From positions 16,024 through 80,023 of the forward strand of contig CALEUQ010000005.1 of assembly GCA_937920495.1 (NCBI GenBank): a DNA stretch of 64,000 bases, read 5' to 3'. A program made the position numbers and the translations under genes. How positions within the stretch are numbered: position 1 is the first letter of the stretch; each line of letters opens with the position of its first letter. Source of the DNA: an uncultured bacterium (GTDB taxonomy: Bacteria; Spirochaetota; UBA4802; UB4802). Below, piece by piece: positions 9,512 to 19,159 of this stretch. The notes beneath the pieces are model-generated. The model made no database searches, was not told the origin of the DNA, and saw only the letters and a list, made by a program, of their open reading frames with translations.

Positions 9512-9903
9512 GGGTTATTCTCCTAACAGGATATGTAAAAGAAATGTTGCACTCATTTAGATAACTTGGAGTATCATTATGCATACTGTAATAGTAATTT
9601 CCATAGTAACTATTACATAGAGTACATATCAATAGTTTCACAATTAGTTTAATGAAAATTTGCAATCATTTTATAATAAATACAAATTTATAATCAGTTG
9701 TCAAGTACAATTAAAAGTTATACCATAGGTGAACAATACCATATAATGTCAGATTTCTGAAGCAGGCAATGTAAAATTTAAAATTTTAAAATATGGTATT
9801 TAAATACATAAACATCAAATAAAAATATAAAAAATCTTGCCAAACTCTTATGTTGCTGTAATATATCATGAAATTACCTAACTAGATCTAATAAGAGTTT
9901 GCT
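9512..9903. other. Intergenic spacer between divergent genes
   Basis: 392 bp, very AT-rich. It serves the lipid gene to the left and the HAD-like gene to the right. Apart from the promoter at 9837-9864 I see no gene, hairpin or known repeat. Confidence 0.5.
9837..9864 (+). promoter_or_regulatory. Candidate sigma70-type promoter for the HAD-like gene
   Basis: TTGCCA (9837-9842), a 16-nt spacer and TAATAT (9859-9864). The start codon is 40 nt downstream. Confidence 0.5.
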
Positions 9904-11016
9904 ATGGATTATACATTTGTTCAATACAATAAGCATAAACAGTTAATTATTAAGGAATACAGCCGTAAAGAGTTTATTGCTGTGTGTTCCGATTTATTGT
10001 ACCGGCCAAAAAAGCTATTTGTTGGATTGGGTGACTTCCTTGAAATTGGTGATTATAACCAATTGCTGGATGCCATCTTTTATGATGAGGAAAGCTCAAT
10101 TATTGAGAACTTTCTTGATGAAGCAAATCGCACACTTTCTGGAAAAGGGCAGATACCATTTTCATTTTTAAAATTGGCAGTGTACTACCCTGATTATCTT
10201 TTAAAGGATGTACCCACTCAATGTGCATTAACTGTTGGTGCTAAAACCCGTCTTTTTCCAGGTGCCTGTCATTTTATGAATTTTATGAAACAGTATAATC
10301 CATCAATACTGACAGCAATTCCTTATGAACTGGCTATTGAAATTATAAAAAGAGTTGGGCTTGATGATAACCATCTTGTTGCAACAGAATATAAAAAGGC
10401 TACAGGCACTAAAAATATTGAATTATATGCAGGTGATATTGAACAATTTATTTCAGGCGAAAGGAAAATCATTGAAATTGAAAAATATATGGCACAAACA
10501 AATACAAAAGAAGAAGATGTCCTGTATATTGGAAGAGGTGAGTCAAGCGTTATCACGTTTTCCAAAATTAATTCTATTGCGTTTAATCCATCGGATGCAA
10601 TCATCCCGTCATCTCATATTACTGTGTATGGCTCATCTCTGGAATCGCTCCTGGTATTATTTAATGATTCAAAAGAAATAAACAAATTTTTACTATCGGA
10701 TATTGGCGAACACATTTTGCCGTCACTTATTGTATTATCCGATGTAAAAGAAAAACCAAAGGAGATAATCGAGTTAGAAAAAAAACACAGACGATTACAG
10801 GCAAATATTATTGGGCAAAGAATAGAACACGGCACTGAAAGTTACACTACATTAAAGCGTGATATTGAGTTATCATTGAGTGCGTACCCTTTTAATTTTC
10901 AGGCAATAAAGGATATGGTGCGTTCACGATTGGAAAAATTCAGAATAAATCCTGAAGCTTTTGTAAATGAAATATGTGCGATAGCTCAAAAGAGATATCA
11001 AAGCTGGGGTATGTAA
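9904..11016 (+). CDS. HAD-like hypothetical protein
   Basis: 370 residues, soluble, no signal peptide. The middle part has the layout of a HAD-type phosphatase fold: a cap-like helical section, then SILTAIPYELAIEIIKRVGL (about 135-155) and LYIGRGESSVITFSKI (about 203-218), which resembles the late HAD motif where an acidic or glycine-rich loop precedes a hydrophobic strand. The usual first motif DxDGT is not obvious near the N-terminus, so it may be inactive or only distantly related. The C-terminal 80 residues are helical and charged. No clear ribosome site precedes the ATG. The function is unknown. Confidence 0.6.
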   Translation: MDYTFVQYNKHKQLIIKEYSRKEFIAVCSDLLYRPKKLFVGLGDFLEIGDYNQLLDAIFYDEESSIIENFLDEANRTLSGKGQIPFSFLKLAVYYPDYLLKDVPTQCALTVGAKTRLFPGACHFMNFMKQYNPSILTAIPYELAIEIIKRVGLDDNHLVATEYKKATGTKNIELYAGDIEQFISGERKIIEIEKYMAQTNTKEEDVLYIGRGESSVITFSKINSIAFNPSDAIIPSSHITVYGSSLESLLVLFNDSKEINKFLLSDIGEHILPSLIVLSDVKEKPKEIIELEKKHRRLQANIIGQRIEHGTESYTTLKRDIELSLSAYPFNFQAIKDMVRSRLEKFRINPEAFVNEICAIAQKRYQSWGM

Positions 11017-11077
11017 TATGTAACAAATTACCATAATCTGCGCTTTTGCCATATACGCTATATTGGGAGGGGGTACG

Positions 11078-11572
11078 ATGGCATCCTGTAAGATTATATG
11101 TGCTGTATTATTAATTTTTATCATATCGCTGTTTTATTGGGATAATGTTTTTGCTCAATCTATTGGATATAATCAATTATTTTTAGGAACAACGTATAAC
11201 AAAGTAAAAGATATATTGCAGTATCAGGATTATGATTACAAAGAAATGAAAATTGGTGTGATTAAAGTGATAACATATAATGATTCACAATCAAGTGGAA
11301 TGTTAGTATTTGATTTTTTGGACAGATTATACACTCTAATTATTACAATCCCTGTTACTGATGCACAATTTGATCAATTGCAAAAGCATCTACAACATAA
11401 ATATGGAGAATTTACCGTGGATAAGAATGTATTATTCTGTACCATAGGAATATACCGCATAGCTCTGTATCGCAATAAAAACGCACACACTGCTACTGTT
11501 GAATATGGCCACACCTTGCCGCTCTTCTATCCTGCAACACCAGCAGAAGAAAATCCATTTTCACAGTTTTAA
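11078..11572 (+). CDS. Exported hypothetical protein
   Basis: 164 residues. I start at the ATG at 11078 because GGGAGGGGG lies four bases before it; a TTG at 11063 would place that ribosome site inside the gene. Residues 1-26 form a signal peptide with a long hydrophobic core ending in VFAQS. The mature part is about 138 residues, mixed strand and helix, with no motif I know. It lies between the HAD-like gene and the AmpG-type transporter on the same strand, 20 nt before the latter, so cotranscription with the transporter is likely. Confidence 0.75.
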   Translation: MASCKIICAVLLIFIISLFYWDNVFAQSIGYNQLFLGTTYNKVKDILQYQDYDYKEMKIGVIKVITYNDSQSSGMLVFDFLDRLYTLIITIPVTDAQFDQLQKHLQHKYGEFTVDKNVLFCTIGIYRIALYRNKNAHTATVEYGHTLPLFYPATPAEENPFSQF

Positions 11573-11592
11573 TATTTTCAAAGGAAACGATT

Positions 11593-12804
11593 GTGGGTAA
11601 CTATCGCATATATGGCTTCATTATTCTTTTTATTTTATATTTGACGCAGGGTATTCCCTTTGGCTTTCAGGTTACTGCGTTACCGGTACTGTTTAGACAA
11701 TCCGGAGTATCACTTACTATAATTGGATTTAGCAGTCTTCTATCATTACCCTGGATGCTTAAAATTGTGTGGGCGCCCCTTGTTGATAGATTCTGGATTG
11801 CTAAGTTTGGAAGAAGAAAATCATGGTTGGTACCTTTGCAAATGGTGATGGTTGCTTCAGCATATACTGCTACTCATATTGACATAGCTTTGAATCCAGC
11901 GTTATTTGCTGCCACTATTTTTGTCATGAACTTCTGTGCTTCTATACAGGATATTGCAGTTGATGGATTGGCAATAGATATATTAAAAGATAATGATTTA
12001 GGATATGGTAATGCCATCCAGGTTGTTGGGTACAAGATAGGGATGCTCGTAAGTGGTGGTTTTTTGGTGTGGTTAAGTTCATTCATTGGTTGGAAGGCTG
12101 TATTCCATGTAATATGCGGGGTTGTTGCAATTCCTGTATTACTTCTTATCCCTTTTAAAGAAAATAGTATAACGTACACACAGATCAAGTATATAACAAT
12201 TAATGATATTTTTACACATATTACGCATGCTGTAAAACAACATGGTGTGATTATTGTATTTCTGCTTATAGCAACATATAAAACTGGAGAAACATTCATT
12301 GATGGAATGTTTAAGCCTTATCTGGTTGATCAGGGGTTTAGTGCTCAACAAATAGGTTTATGGCAGGGAATGTATGGTATGGCTGCTTCTATTGCAGGAT
12401 CAATAATTGGCGGCGTGCTTTCATCGCGCTTTGGGATCTTTAATGGATTGTGGATTTCACTGCTGGTACGTGTAATACCATTAGGTGGTGAATGGTATTG
12501 TTCACTCATTGTTCCGTCAAGTGAATTGATTATTGCAGTTACTATCGCTGAACATTTTTTTGGTGGCATGCTGACTACTGCAATGTTTGCATTTATGATG
12601 TATACTGTTGACAGGATGATAGGGGCTACACACTATACTATGCTTGCAACTATTGAGGTACTTGGCAAATCACCTGGAATGTGGTTTTCAGGGTTACTTG
12701 CTGATACGTTTGGGTATTCGTACCTTTTTGCATTAGGAATTATTCTTTCAATTTTGCCAATAGTATTTTTAATAATGGTAAAAAAATTACGAATTATTTC
12801 TTAA
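11593..12804 (+). CDS. MFS transporter of the AmpG/PAT family
   Basis: 403 residues, about 12 membrane segments. The N-terminal block LTQGIPFGFQVTALPVLFR and the loop FGRRKSWLVPLQ fit the peptide-acetyl-CoA/AmpG branch of the major facilitator superfamily. AmpG brings anhydromuropeptides from the periplasm to the cytoplasm for cell-wall recycling; other members carry acetyl-CoA or siderophores. The start is a GTG at 11593 after AAGGAAACGA. The last codons and the stop fall inside a dispersed repeat (12788-12855), so that insertion may have changed the C-terminal residues. Substrate not provable from the sequence. Confidence 0.8.
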   Translation: MGNYRIYGFIILFILYLTQGIPFGFQVTALPVLFRQSGVSLTIIGFSSLLSLPWMLKIVWAPLVDRFWIAKFGRRKSWLVPLQMVMVASAYTATHIDIALNPALFAATIFVMNFCASIQDIAVDGLAIDILKDNDLGYGNAIQVVGYKIGMLVSGGFLVWLSSFIGWKAVFHVICGVVAIPVLLLIPFKENSITYTQIKYITINDIFTHITHAVKQHGVIIVFLLIATYKTGETFIDGMFKPYLVDQGFSAQQIGLWQGMYGMAASIAGSIIGGVLSSRFGIFNGLWISLLVRVIPLGGEWYCSLIVPSSELIIAVTIAEHFFGGMLTTAMFAFMMYTVDRMIGATHYTMLATIEVLGKSPGMWFSGLLADTFGYSYLFALGIILSILPIVFLIMVKKLRIIS

Positions 12805-12855
12805 AATTTGTTTATGAATAATGAAGTGTACACCTCTGGCAGAAGGCAGTGTTAG
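12788..12855 (-). repeat. Dispersed hairpin repeat family 1, partial copy F
   Basis: ACGAATTATTTCTTAAAATT and TTATGAATAATGAAGTGTAC, then a short imperfect stem CTCTGGCAGAAGGCAG, follow the order of the left half of copy D (59786-59907). It overlaps the last codons of the transporter gene. Confidence 0.6.
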
Positions 12856-12980
12856 TATTGACTATTTCATATAGTCCTTGAATGAATATTGATAATTTAT
12901 GAAAATGTTCTTTACTTTTTTTTAAATTTATATCTGGATATTACTAAATAATAATTAGACATTCTGGTAAACTGGATCCA

Positions 12981-14951
12981 ATGTATAAGAAAATTATTTT
13001 TGGCATTGTTTTTTTTACTTTTACATTAGTATGTATAAGCTGTAATCAAACACAAACATTGCATAAGCAAAGGGCTATAGAGGGCGTTTTAGACCTTAGA
13101 AACTGGGATGAATCTGCAAATAATGTCATATCTTTAGATGGAGACTGGGAATTCTACTGGAATCAGCTTCTTGAACCATCTCAGTTTAAAAAAGGGATAA
13201 AACCTTTTACTTTTATAGAAGTTCCCAGGGCATGGAATAAACAGGGTAATTTCAGGTATTCTTTTTCTGCGTATGGATATGCAACATATAGATTGCGTAT
13301 CATCCATGATACAAAGTACGTAGGGCAGATTAAAACGATAATAATGCCGTATGTACATACCGCGTATACTCTGTGGATAAATGGGAAAGTTGTTAGCCAG
13401 AATGGCAAGGTTGGCACATCAAAATCTACTATGGTTCCTTTTCAGCTTCCTATTATAACACAATTTGTTATTGATTCCACGGTAACAGAAGTTGTATTAC
13501 ACATATCAAACTTCCACCAACGAACGGGCGGTATCTTACGAAGTATAAAATATGGCAATTATGATATTATTAATAAACAATATGAACTGGACCTTTTCAT
13601 GACATTATTTGTCACAGCTGCCCTCATTGTTATTTTGTTATATCATATTGGACTTTTTATTTTAAATAAAGAATATAGCACCAATTTATATTTTGCATTG
13701 TTTTGTGCAGTTATTGCATTTAGACTTTTATTAACTGATGAAAAGATTTTTGTTAAAATGGTTTCGTTTTTACCGTGGGATCTCTATTTGCGCATGGAGT
13801 ATTTGACTATAGTATTTGGGATTATCTCCTTTGCACATTTCATGAATGGTTTATATCCTGGAAATGTAAACAAAGTAATACTACGAACTATTGATGTGTA
13901 TTTTGGGTTTTTCGTTCTTTTTGTATTATTTGTACCTATATCAATAGTTTCAAATTCTTTACTTTTCATTCAAATTGGATTATTTTTATCAGCTTTTTAT
14001 TTATTATTTGTTCTAATAAAAAGTATTTCTGTAGAATCGCTTAATTCTATCATACATATAGGCGGTTGTGTAATAATGTTTTTTACTCTTGTTAATGATA
14101 TCTTATATACTCAGCAATTAATAAATAGTATCTACTTGTTTGAGATAGGATTATTAATTTTTGTCTTTACACAATCATTAGTTGCACTTGAAGAATCATT
14201 AAAGTTACAGAACCGGTTAATCACAATAAATAGTGAATTGCAGGTTGCACGGAGGATTCAAACAACAATTTTGCCTGAGGTTGTACCCACAACACCTTTG
14301 ATACATGTTGAAGCATGTTATATCCCAATGGATGAAATAGGCGGCGATTTTTACCACTTTTATGAATTGGATGAACATAGGTTAGGGATTATTATTGCTG
14401 ATGTTACCGGGCATGGTATTCCGGCATCTTTATTTGCATCTACAGTTAACATTGCATTTTCACTACAGCAAAATAATGCAGATAATCCTGCGTTAGTACT
14501 GTCTAATATGAATAATATTTTGTATGGTAAAACAGGAGGACAACCAATAACTGCCTTATATATGTATATTGATGCATTACAAAAAGTAGTGAAATTCTCA
14601 AGAGCAGGTCATCCACATCCTTTAATCTGGAAAAGCAGCAATAAGAAGGTTGTGGAGATTGAAATTCCCGGAAAAATACTGGGTGTCTTTGAAAATATTA
14701 AAAATGATATTGTAACGTACCCAATACACAGCAATGACAGAATAATATTATATACTGATGGAATTACGGAAATTCGAAATAGCAAAAATGAAATATTTGG
14801 TATTGAGCGTGTTATGTCATGTATTGAAAACAATCATCATAAAAGTACCAGGGAACTTATTGATAGTATTATTGATACAGCTATACAATGGGCAGGAAAC
14901 AAGAATAAAATAACAGATGATATAACCATAGTGATTGTCGAAATTAAGTAA
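12981..14951 (+). CDS. 7TM-DISM sensor with SpoIIE-type (PP2C) phosphatase output
   Basis: 656 residues. An export signal (1-21, with Cys at 18 and 21) leads to an extracytoplasmic jelly-roll domain (about 35-195, with LDGDWEFYWNQLL, the mark of 7TMR-DISMED2). Seven membrane helices follow (about 205-395), then a short linker and a PP2C/SpoIIE phosphatase (about 415-656) with IQTTILPE, DEIGGDFYHF, IADVTGHGIPASL and YTDGITEI. The metal-binding Asp residues sit in GGDF, DVTGHG and the later DD of ITDDIT. It probably senses a ligand outside the inner membrane and dephosphorylates an anti-sigma-factor antagonist or similar target. No partner gene is adjacent. Confidence 0.9.
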   Translation: MYKKIIFGIVFFTFTLVCISCNQTQTLHKQRAIEGVLDLRNWDESANNVISLDGDWEFYWNQLLEPSQFKKGIKPFTFIEVPRAWNKQGNFRYSFSAYGYATYRLRIIHDTKYVGQIKTIIMPYVHTAYTLWINGKVVSQNGKVGTSKSTMVPFQLPIITQFVIDSTVTEVVLHISNFHQRTGGILRSIKYGNYDIINKQYELDLFMTLFVTAALIVILLYHIGLFILNKEYSTNLYFALFCAVIAFRLLLTDEKIFVKMVSFLPWDLYLRMEYLTIVFGIISFAHFMNGLYPGNVNKVILRTIDVYFGFFVLFVLFVPISIVSNSLLFIQIGLFLSAFYLLFVLIKSISVESLNSIIHIGGCVIMFFTLVNDILYTQQLINSIYLFEIGLLIFVFTQSLVALEESLKLQNRLITINSELQVARRIQTTILPEVVPTTPLIHVEACYIPMDEIGGDFYHFYELDEHRLGIIIADVTGHGIPASLFASTVNIAFSLQQNNADNPALVLSNMNNILYGKTGGQPITALYMYIDALQKVVKFSRAGHPHPLIWKSSNKKVVEIEIPGKILGVFENIKNDIVTYPIHSNDRIILYTDGITEIRNSKNEIFGIERVMSCIENNHHKSTRELIDSIIDTAIQWAGNKNKITDDITIVIVEIK

Positions 14952-14964
14952 AAACCGCTCAAGA

Positions 14965-15339
14965 CTATACAATTGCAATTGCATCTATTTCGATAGGAGC
15001 ACCAGCTGGCAGATCAGAGACTCCTATACATGATCGTGCTGGCGGATTAGATGGGAAATATTTTTTATATATTTCATTCATTTTTTGGAAGTTGTGCATA
15101 TCTTTAAGATACACAGTAATCTTGACAATATTCTGCATATTGCTGCCCGCATTTTCCACTATACTTTTGACATTATTCAAGACTAGCTCAGTTGCCCTTG
15201 TTATATCGTCAATTACAATATTTTTATTTATATCTATTGGAATAATTCCTGATATAAATAAAAATCCATTAGCCTCAACAACATGTGAATACGGACCGCC
15301 TTTTGGCAAATTATCAAAATTATGATGTGTAATTGCCAT
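14965..15339 (-). CDS. RidA/YjgF family enamine/imine deaminase
   Basis: 124 residues, full length. Family marks are GPYSHVVEANGFLFISGIIP (about 16-35), the conserved Arg in NPPARSCIGVSDLPAGAPIE (about 98-117) and the C-terminal IEIDAIA. RidA hydrolyses reactive enamines made by pyridoxal-phosphate dehydratases and acts in the cytoplasm as a trimer. AAGG precedes the ATG. It is 10 nt downstream of the HD-GYP gene on the same strand, so the two form an operon. It is convergent with the SpoIIE receptor gene (13 nt apart). Confidence 0.9.
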   Translation of the reverse strand: MAITHHNFDNLPKGGPYSHVVEANGFLFISGIIPIDINKNIVIDDITRATELVLNNVKSIVENAGSNMQNIVKITVYLKDMHNFQKMNEIYKKYFPSNPPARSCIGVSDLPAGAPIEIDAIAIV

Positions 15340-15349
15340 AGTAACCTTG

Positions 15350-16522
15350 TTAAAGTAGTTTTTTTTCTTCTAATTTTTTCTGAATGGATTGTAGCTGCTT
15401 GTAATTATTAATAATTTTGATCATGTACCGGTTATCTGGATCCTGTGATAGGTCAATCTCTAATGGTTTTTCATAAAATCGTGCCAGCAGCTGCTCGCCA
15501 GTTCTCTGGAATTTACAAAATATTATCACTTTAGGTTTCAACATGTCGCTGATGCCAAAGTCCTTGATAATAGCAAGCTCCTGTGTATTCAGTTCACAAA
15601 TATCGTTATGTGTATAAAATGCCTGCGTATTGTTTAATATGGGGCCCAACCTATTGATGAAAATGTTAATTAATTGATAATCAAATTGCTGATTAATTGC
15701 ATTTAATATAGCTTTCAGTGCATTACTTGGTTCTATAGCATTCCTGAAAGGGCGTTTTGATGTTAATGCATCATATATGTCGCACAATCCAATTATTTTG
15801 GGATATATGGGCAAGTTTTCATACGGTAAGCCGTAGTAACCATTATTGTTGTAGCGTTCATGATGAAATAATACTGATTGCAATACTATTGGATGGACAT
15901 CCTTAATTTTTTTAAGTGTTTCATATCCAAGCTGAGGGTGGCGCTTCATTTTCTGAATATCGGTTATGTTATACTTGCCTTCTTTTTCAAGAAGGTTTTT
16001 ATCTAATTGCATCTGACCGATGTCGTGTAAATACCCACCTAAAGCTATATTTTTAATCTCTTCCTTGTTAAAAGTACCAATCATGCGGGCAAGTACAGCA
16101 CTCAAGATGCCTGCATTGACTGAATGGTTATAGATATATTCTTCATAACTTTTTAGATCTTTGAGAAGATTTAATGCTAAAATTTCAGTTGAAGTCAGGT
16201 CATTCACAATATCGGTAATAACCTTTTCAGCTTCATGAAATGCCATCTTGCTGATTTTTTGGCTATGAGCTATTTCATTCATTATCTCTTTTGATTTATT
16301 GCGGGCAATCTGCATCCTGAAAGTAGGAATAACGGCCATCTGGCCGTTGTCATTATAGTAAAGTATGTTGCCATACCGTGCTTTAATGGCATTTATTTTT
16401 TCAGCGGTTAAGGCTACACGTGGCGGTAAAACCACATCACCATCTTCAGATATTAGTGGATAAATGAAACTACTGTTAGGTTTGAGATAATCTACATCTA
16501 TTTTTATTTTTTTTCCAGGCAT
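15350..16522 (-). CDS. HD-GYP domain protein, probable cyclic-di-GMP phosphodiesterase
   Basis: 390 residues. The N-terminal 110 residues are a small domain of unknown type. The HD-GYP domain (about 125-290) shows YNHSVNAGILSAVLAR, GGYLHDIGQMQLD, HHERYNNNGYYGLP and YDALTSKRPFRNA. The canonical GYP is present as GYY followed by GLP, so the third signature residue is altered. The metal-binding His and Asp are in place. The C-terminus (about 300-390) has no known fold. It should lower cyclic-di-GMP in the cytoplasm. No good ribosome site is visible before the ATG, so the start is less certain. It leads an operon with RidA. Confidence 0.85.
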   Translation of the reverse strand: MPGKKIKIDVDYLKPNSSFIYPLISEDGDVVLPPRVALTAEKINAIKARYGNILYYNDNGQMAVIPTFRMQIARNKSKEIMNEIAHSQKISKMAFHEAEKVITDIVNDLTSTEILALNLLKDLKSYEEYIYNHSVNAGILSAVLARMIGTFNKEEIKNIALGGYLHDIGQMQLDKNLLEKEGKYNITDIQKMKRHPQLGYETLKKIKDVHPIVLQSVLFHHERYNNNGYYGLPYENLPIYPKIIGLCDIYDALTSKRPFRNAIEPSNALKAILNAINQQFDYQLINIFINRLGPILNNTQAFYTHNDICELNTQELAIIKDFGISDMLKPKVIIFCKFQRTGEQLLARFYEKPLEIDLSQDPDNRYMIKIINNYKQLQSIQKKLEEKKLL

Positions 16523-16634
16523 TTAATAATCATAACACATGAATATTTGTTTGATAATATTTGTTTCAATATAGTTAAATTACTTATATAAATCAATTAT
16601 ATTTTTTTGTGATTGATTAAAAATTTTTGGCTGA

Positions 16635-16702
16635 TTCCGTAATTTTGGGAAAATTGTACAAAATAAGAAAATTTGATAATCTTATTTCCCAAAATTCCGG
16701 GA
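16635..16702. repeat. Inverted-repeat element, family 2 (MITE-like)
   Basis: AATTTTGGGAAA at 16641-16652 is perfectly inverted as TTTCCCAAAATT at 16685-16696. The match continues outward as TTCCG against CCGGGA. The 32-nt centre is AT-rich. The right arm, with ATAATCTTATTTCCC before it, recurs near 39.86 and 60.10 kb; the left arm, with TTTTTGGCT before it, recurs near 49.37 kb. Confidence 0.65.
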
Positions 16703-16719
16703 AGATGGAAAATTTTAAA

Positions 16720-17265
16720 TTACGTAAATACAGTAAAGTTTTTAATGGTTTGAAGCAAAATCTGAGCTGCATTAAGAGCATCTTCCCTTGTTAATCCACA
16801 GTCGTTATATAAAGAATCCGCCATAAATTTTCGTATAGCCAGGTATACATCTTCTGTTGGATAAAAAAGAAATGCAAAATTTTCACCCTGTGTTTTTAAG
16901 ATTGTGAATGATGTATATAACATCAAAGGTTCTTTTGGTATCATTATCTTTTCTTGTTTTTGCCCGGTGATTATGGTCAGATCATCAAAACGGTAAGGTA
17001 TTGATTTGCCAGCTTCTCTGTGAACTGGTTCTTCATATCTTCGTGAATATGAAGCAGGCTCAACCAATAGATGTGTTCTGCTCCCGTCTGTTTTAAATGT
17101 CAATCCTTCCGCAGTTTGATAAATATCTTTGACATTTTTATATGCAGTTACTTCATAAATTGAATATATTGAATCAGCATCAAAAAATGAACAAATTATA
17201 AACCCACCATTTGATGGTATCGTATTGCTCATGTATGCTTTAAAAAGTGCAGTTCCTTTTGCCAT
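16720..17265 (-). CDS. Hypothetical protein, 181 residues
   Basis: I start at the ATG at 17265 (MAKGTALFKAYM) because GAGGT lies seven bases upstream. The longer frame to 17328 would add an unlikely hydrophobic leader with no ribosome site. The product is soluble and mixed alpha/beta. The N-terminal half has several aromatic strands (GGFIICSFFDADSIYSIYEV), the middle has Arg-rich SYSRRYEEPVHREAG, and the C-terminus is helical. I recognise no family. It stands alone on the minus strand between an inverted-repeat element and the DedA operon. Confidence 0.65.
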   Translation of the reverse strand: MAKGTALFKAYMSNTIPSNGGFIICSFFDADSIYSIYEVTAYKNVKDIYQTAEGLTFKTDGSRTHLLVEPASYSRRYEEPVHREAGKSIPYRFDDLTIITGQKQEKIMIPKEPLMLYTSFTILKTQGENFAFLFYPTEDVYLAIRKFMADSLYNDCGLTREDALNAAQILLQTIKNFTVFT

Positions 17266-17462
17266 ATAGTACCTCGTGATTATTGTTAAGAATAATAAAG
17301 AATAGATTAATTTGAAATTATTGTTCATCAGTATACATCAGGCAAAAGTTAAATGCAAACATTTTTTTATTTTATGTTATTTACACTATTTATTCCTGAA
17401 TATAATTAATACACAAAATATGGAATTAAGTGTACTTCCGTTAACGCAGGTGTACTCCTGTA

Positions 17463-18065
17463 CTATTTATTGTTTTTCTTTTTATATAAAACAATAGATA
17501 AGACTGTTAACAGAAAAAGTGAAAATATTATTAATTTATATTTATTGAGATAGGGGAATATAATTTCGTAATTAGATCCCAGAGTATACCCAATCGTAAA
17601 CAGAATTGTTGATGTTATTGAAAGTGCCAGAAGATCTACCAGCATAAATTTATATAGTTTCATTCTGGCCAGCCCGGCAGTCAGAAAGATAACATTTCTA
17701 ACGCCAAAAGGAATGAACCGGCCAAAAAATAATGTTTTTGCTCCATGAGATTGATAGTAATATTCAATTTTTTGTATTTTATCCAGTGGGTAAAATCTGG
17801 CTAATTTCTTGTGTTCCAGAATAAATTTCATTCCAAATCTGCCTAAGCAGTAAGAAATAATATCACTGGTATAAGCACCTAATACACAACCAGCAGCAAT
17901 TTTAAACGTGTGTTCGGGTATAATAGTTGCTGCAATGGAAGCAGAAATAATGAAAATTATATCTTCTGATATAGGGAAATTAAATCCTGCGAGAACTAGT
18001 AATATGAAAGAAACATAGTGTAAATGGGGTGCAAAATCAAAAAGAAGCTGAGAGATGTATGCCAT
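17463..18065 (-). CDS. DedA family (VTT domain) membrane protein
   Basis: 200 residues with about five hydrophobic segments. Family signatures are FNFPISEDIIFIISASIA (about 28-45), GAYTSDIISYCLGRFG with the conserved Asp and Gly-Arg (about 63-78), and GRFIPFGVRNVIFLTAG (about 114-130) with the conserved GRF(I/V)P and Arg. DedA proteins reside in the inner membrane and are linked to lipid flipping and proton-motive-force balance. It is the third gene of a run with a TetR regulator and a 108-residue protein (gaps of 18 and 23 nt), so the regulator may control it. Confidence 0.88.
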   Translation of the reverse strand: MAYISQLLFDFAPHLHYVSFILLVLAGFNFPISEDIIFIISASIAATIIPEHTFKIAAGCVLGAYTSDIISYCLGRFGMKFILEHKKLARFYPLDKIQKIEYYYQSHGAKTLFFGRFIPFGVRNVIFLTAGLARMKLYKFMLVDLLALSITSTILFTIGYTLGSNYEIIFPYLNKYKLIIFSLFLLTVLSIVLYKKKNNK

Positions 18066-18088
18066 AGAAAATTCTCACCACTATATAA

Positions 18089-18415
18089 TTATTTAATGAT
18101 AAAGGGCTCGTATTTGATTGCTACAGAACCTTTTTTTACCCAGATGCGGATTTGTAAGGCATTTTTTCCATCTACCGAAGAGATTGTTCCTAATTCTTCA
18201 ACAAGATCAATGGTATCAATCGAAAATTCGTAAAATATCTTTTTATCTGAAAAAGGATCGGATAATAATATGATCTTTGATTTATCGTATTGATGCTTTT
18301 TAGGGGTTCCTACAAAAGCTATATGATCTTCAAAAAAGTTTATATTCCTGTATTTGTCAATTGCAGTTTTATCGTTTTCTTTAAGAAAATTTAATAATTT
18401 AATCTGTTCTTCCAT
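18089..18415 (-). CDS. Hypothetical protein between TetR regulator and DedA
   Basis: 108 residues, soluble, no signal. The N-terminal 25 residues form a charged helix. The rest is strand-rich with IILLSDPFSDKKIFYEFSI and NALQIRIWVKKGSVAIKYEP. I do not recognise a family. It sits in a three-gene run, 18 nt after the TetR gene and 23 nt before dedA, so the three are probably one transcript. No function can be assigned. Confidence 0.7.
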   Translation of the reverse strand: MEEQIKLLNFLKENDKTAIDKYRNINFFEDHIAFVGTPKKHQYDKSKIILLSDPFSDKKIFYEFSIDTIDLVEELGTISSVDGKNALQIRIWVKKGSVAIKYEPFIIK

Positions 18416-18433
18416 AACTATCTGCCAAACCTT

Positions 18434-19027
18434 TTATATTTTTTTTAAACCATTAATAATGACTTCAATGGATTCCTGTACAATTATCCCCTGTAAGGGT
18501 TTATAACTATCAGCAATCAGTAAATTGATCATTGTCATGATAATTCCACAGCATACTTTTGATAGCACTGGAATATAGGCATTACGTATAAAACCATGAG
18601 ATATGCCTATGGTTAAAAACTTATTTAATTCCTCATATATTATGTTTTTCATTTTTTCAGGGAAAAAGGCAAACTTTGAATCATATGCATGAAGTAATAA
18701 AAATCTTAATTCACTACTAAATTTAAGCGCAAATTCACTTAATCTCAAAATTTCCTGTTTAATTATTGTAAAATAGTCTGATTGGGTAATATTTTCCGGT
18801 AGTGGGGATAATATAAAAATTGAGTCAATTGAATCAACTATAGGTTGGTAAATCTCGGTTAAAAGCATCTCTTTATCTTTGAAATATACATAGAATGTTC
18901 CGGTTGCCAGGTTGCAGTAATCCATAATGTCATTAATTTTTGTTTTTGAATAACCCTTTTCATTGAAAAGTTTTTCAGCAGCATAGAGAATTTTTGTTTT
19001 TGTTTCAGGTTTAACTATTTGTGGCAT
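18434..19027 (-). CDS. TetR/AcrR family transcriptional regulator
   Basis: 197 residues. The N-terminal DNA-binding domain (about 8-55) has ILYAAEKLFNEKGYSKTKI and the recognition helix in LATGTFYVYFKDKEMLLTEI. The C-terminal part (about 60-197) is helical and holds the ligand pocket and dimer face. AAGGATT precedes the ATG at 19027. It leads the run to the 108-residue gene and dedA. A palindrome at 19160-19181 in the divergent spacer is a candidate operator for it. The ligand is unknown; some TetR regulators of this type answer to fatty acids or toxic organics, but the sequence does not show it. Confidence 0.88.
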   Translation of the reverse strand: MPQIVKPETKTKILYAAEKLFNEKGYSKTKINDIMDYCNLATGTFYVYFKDKEMLLTEIYQPIVDSIDSIFILSPLPENITQSDYFTIIKQEILRLSEFALKFSSELRFLLLHAYDSKFAFFPEKMKNIIYEELNKFLTIGISHGFIRNAYIPVLSKVCCGIIMTMINLLIADSYKPLQGIIVQESIEVIINGLKKI

Positions 19028-19159
19028 TTCATAATCCTTTGAAACTTATATAGTAGCAATAGTAAAATGGTATATATGTTTTATCAAGAAAATAAAATAG
19101 CTATGTGGTATTACATGCATATTAATAAACATAGACATAAGGAATAAAATACGTTATGA

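Noticed and set aside
11874..12299. A 141-codon minus-strand frame inside the AmpG-type transporter gene
   Set aside because: A shadow of the plus-strand transporter, whose membrane pattern and start are clear.
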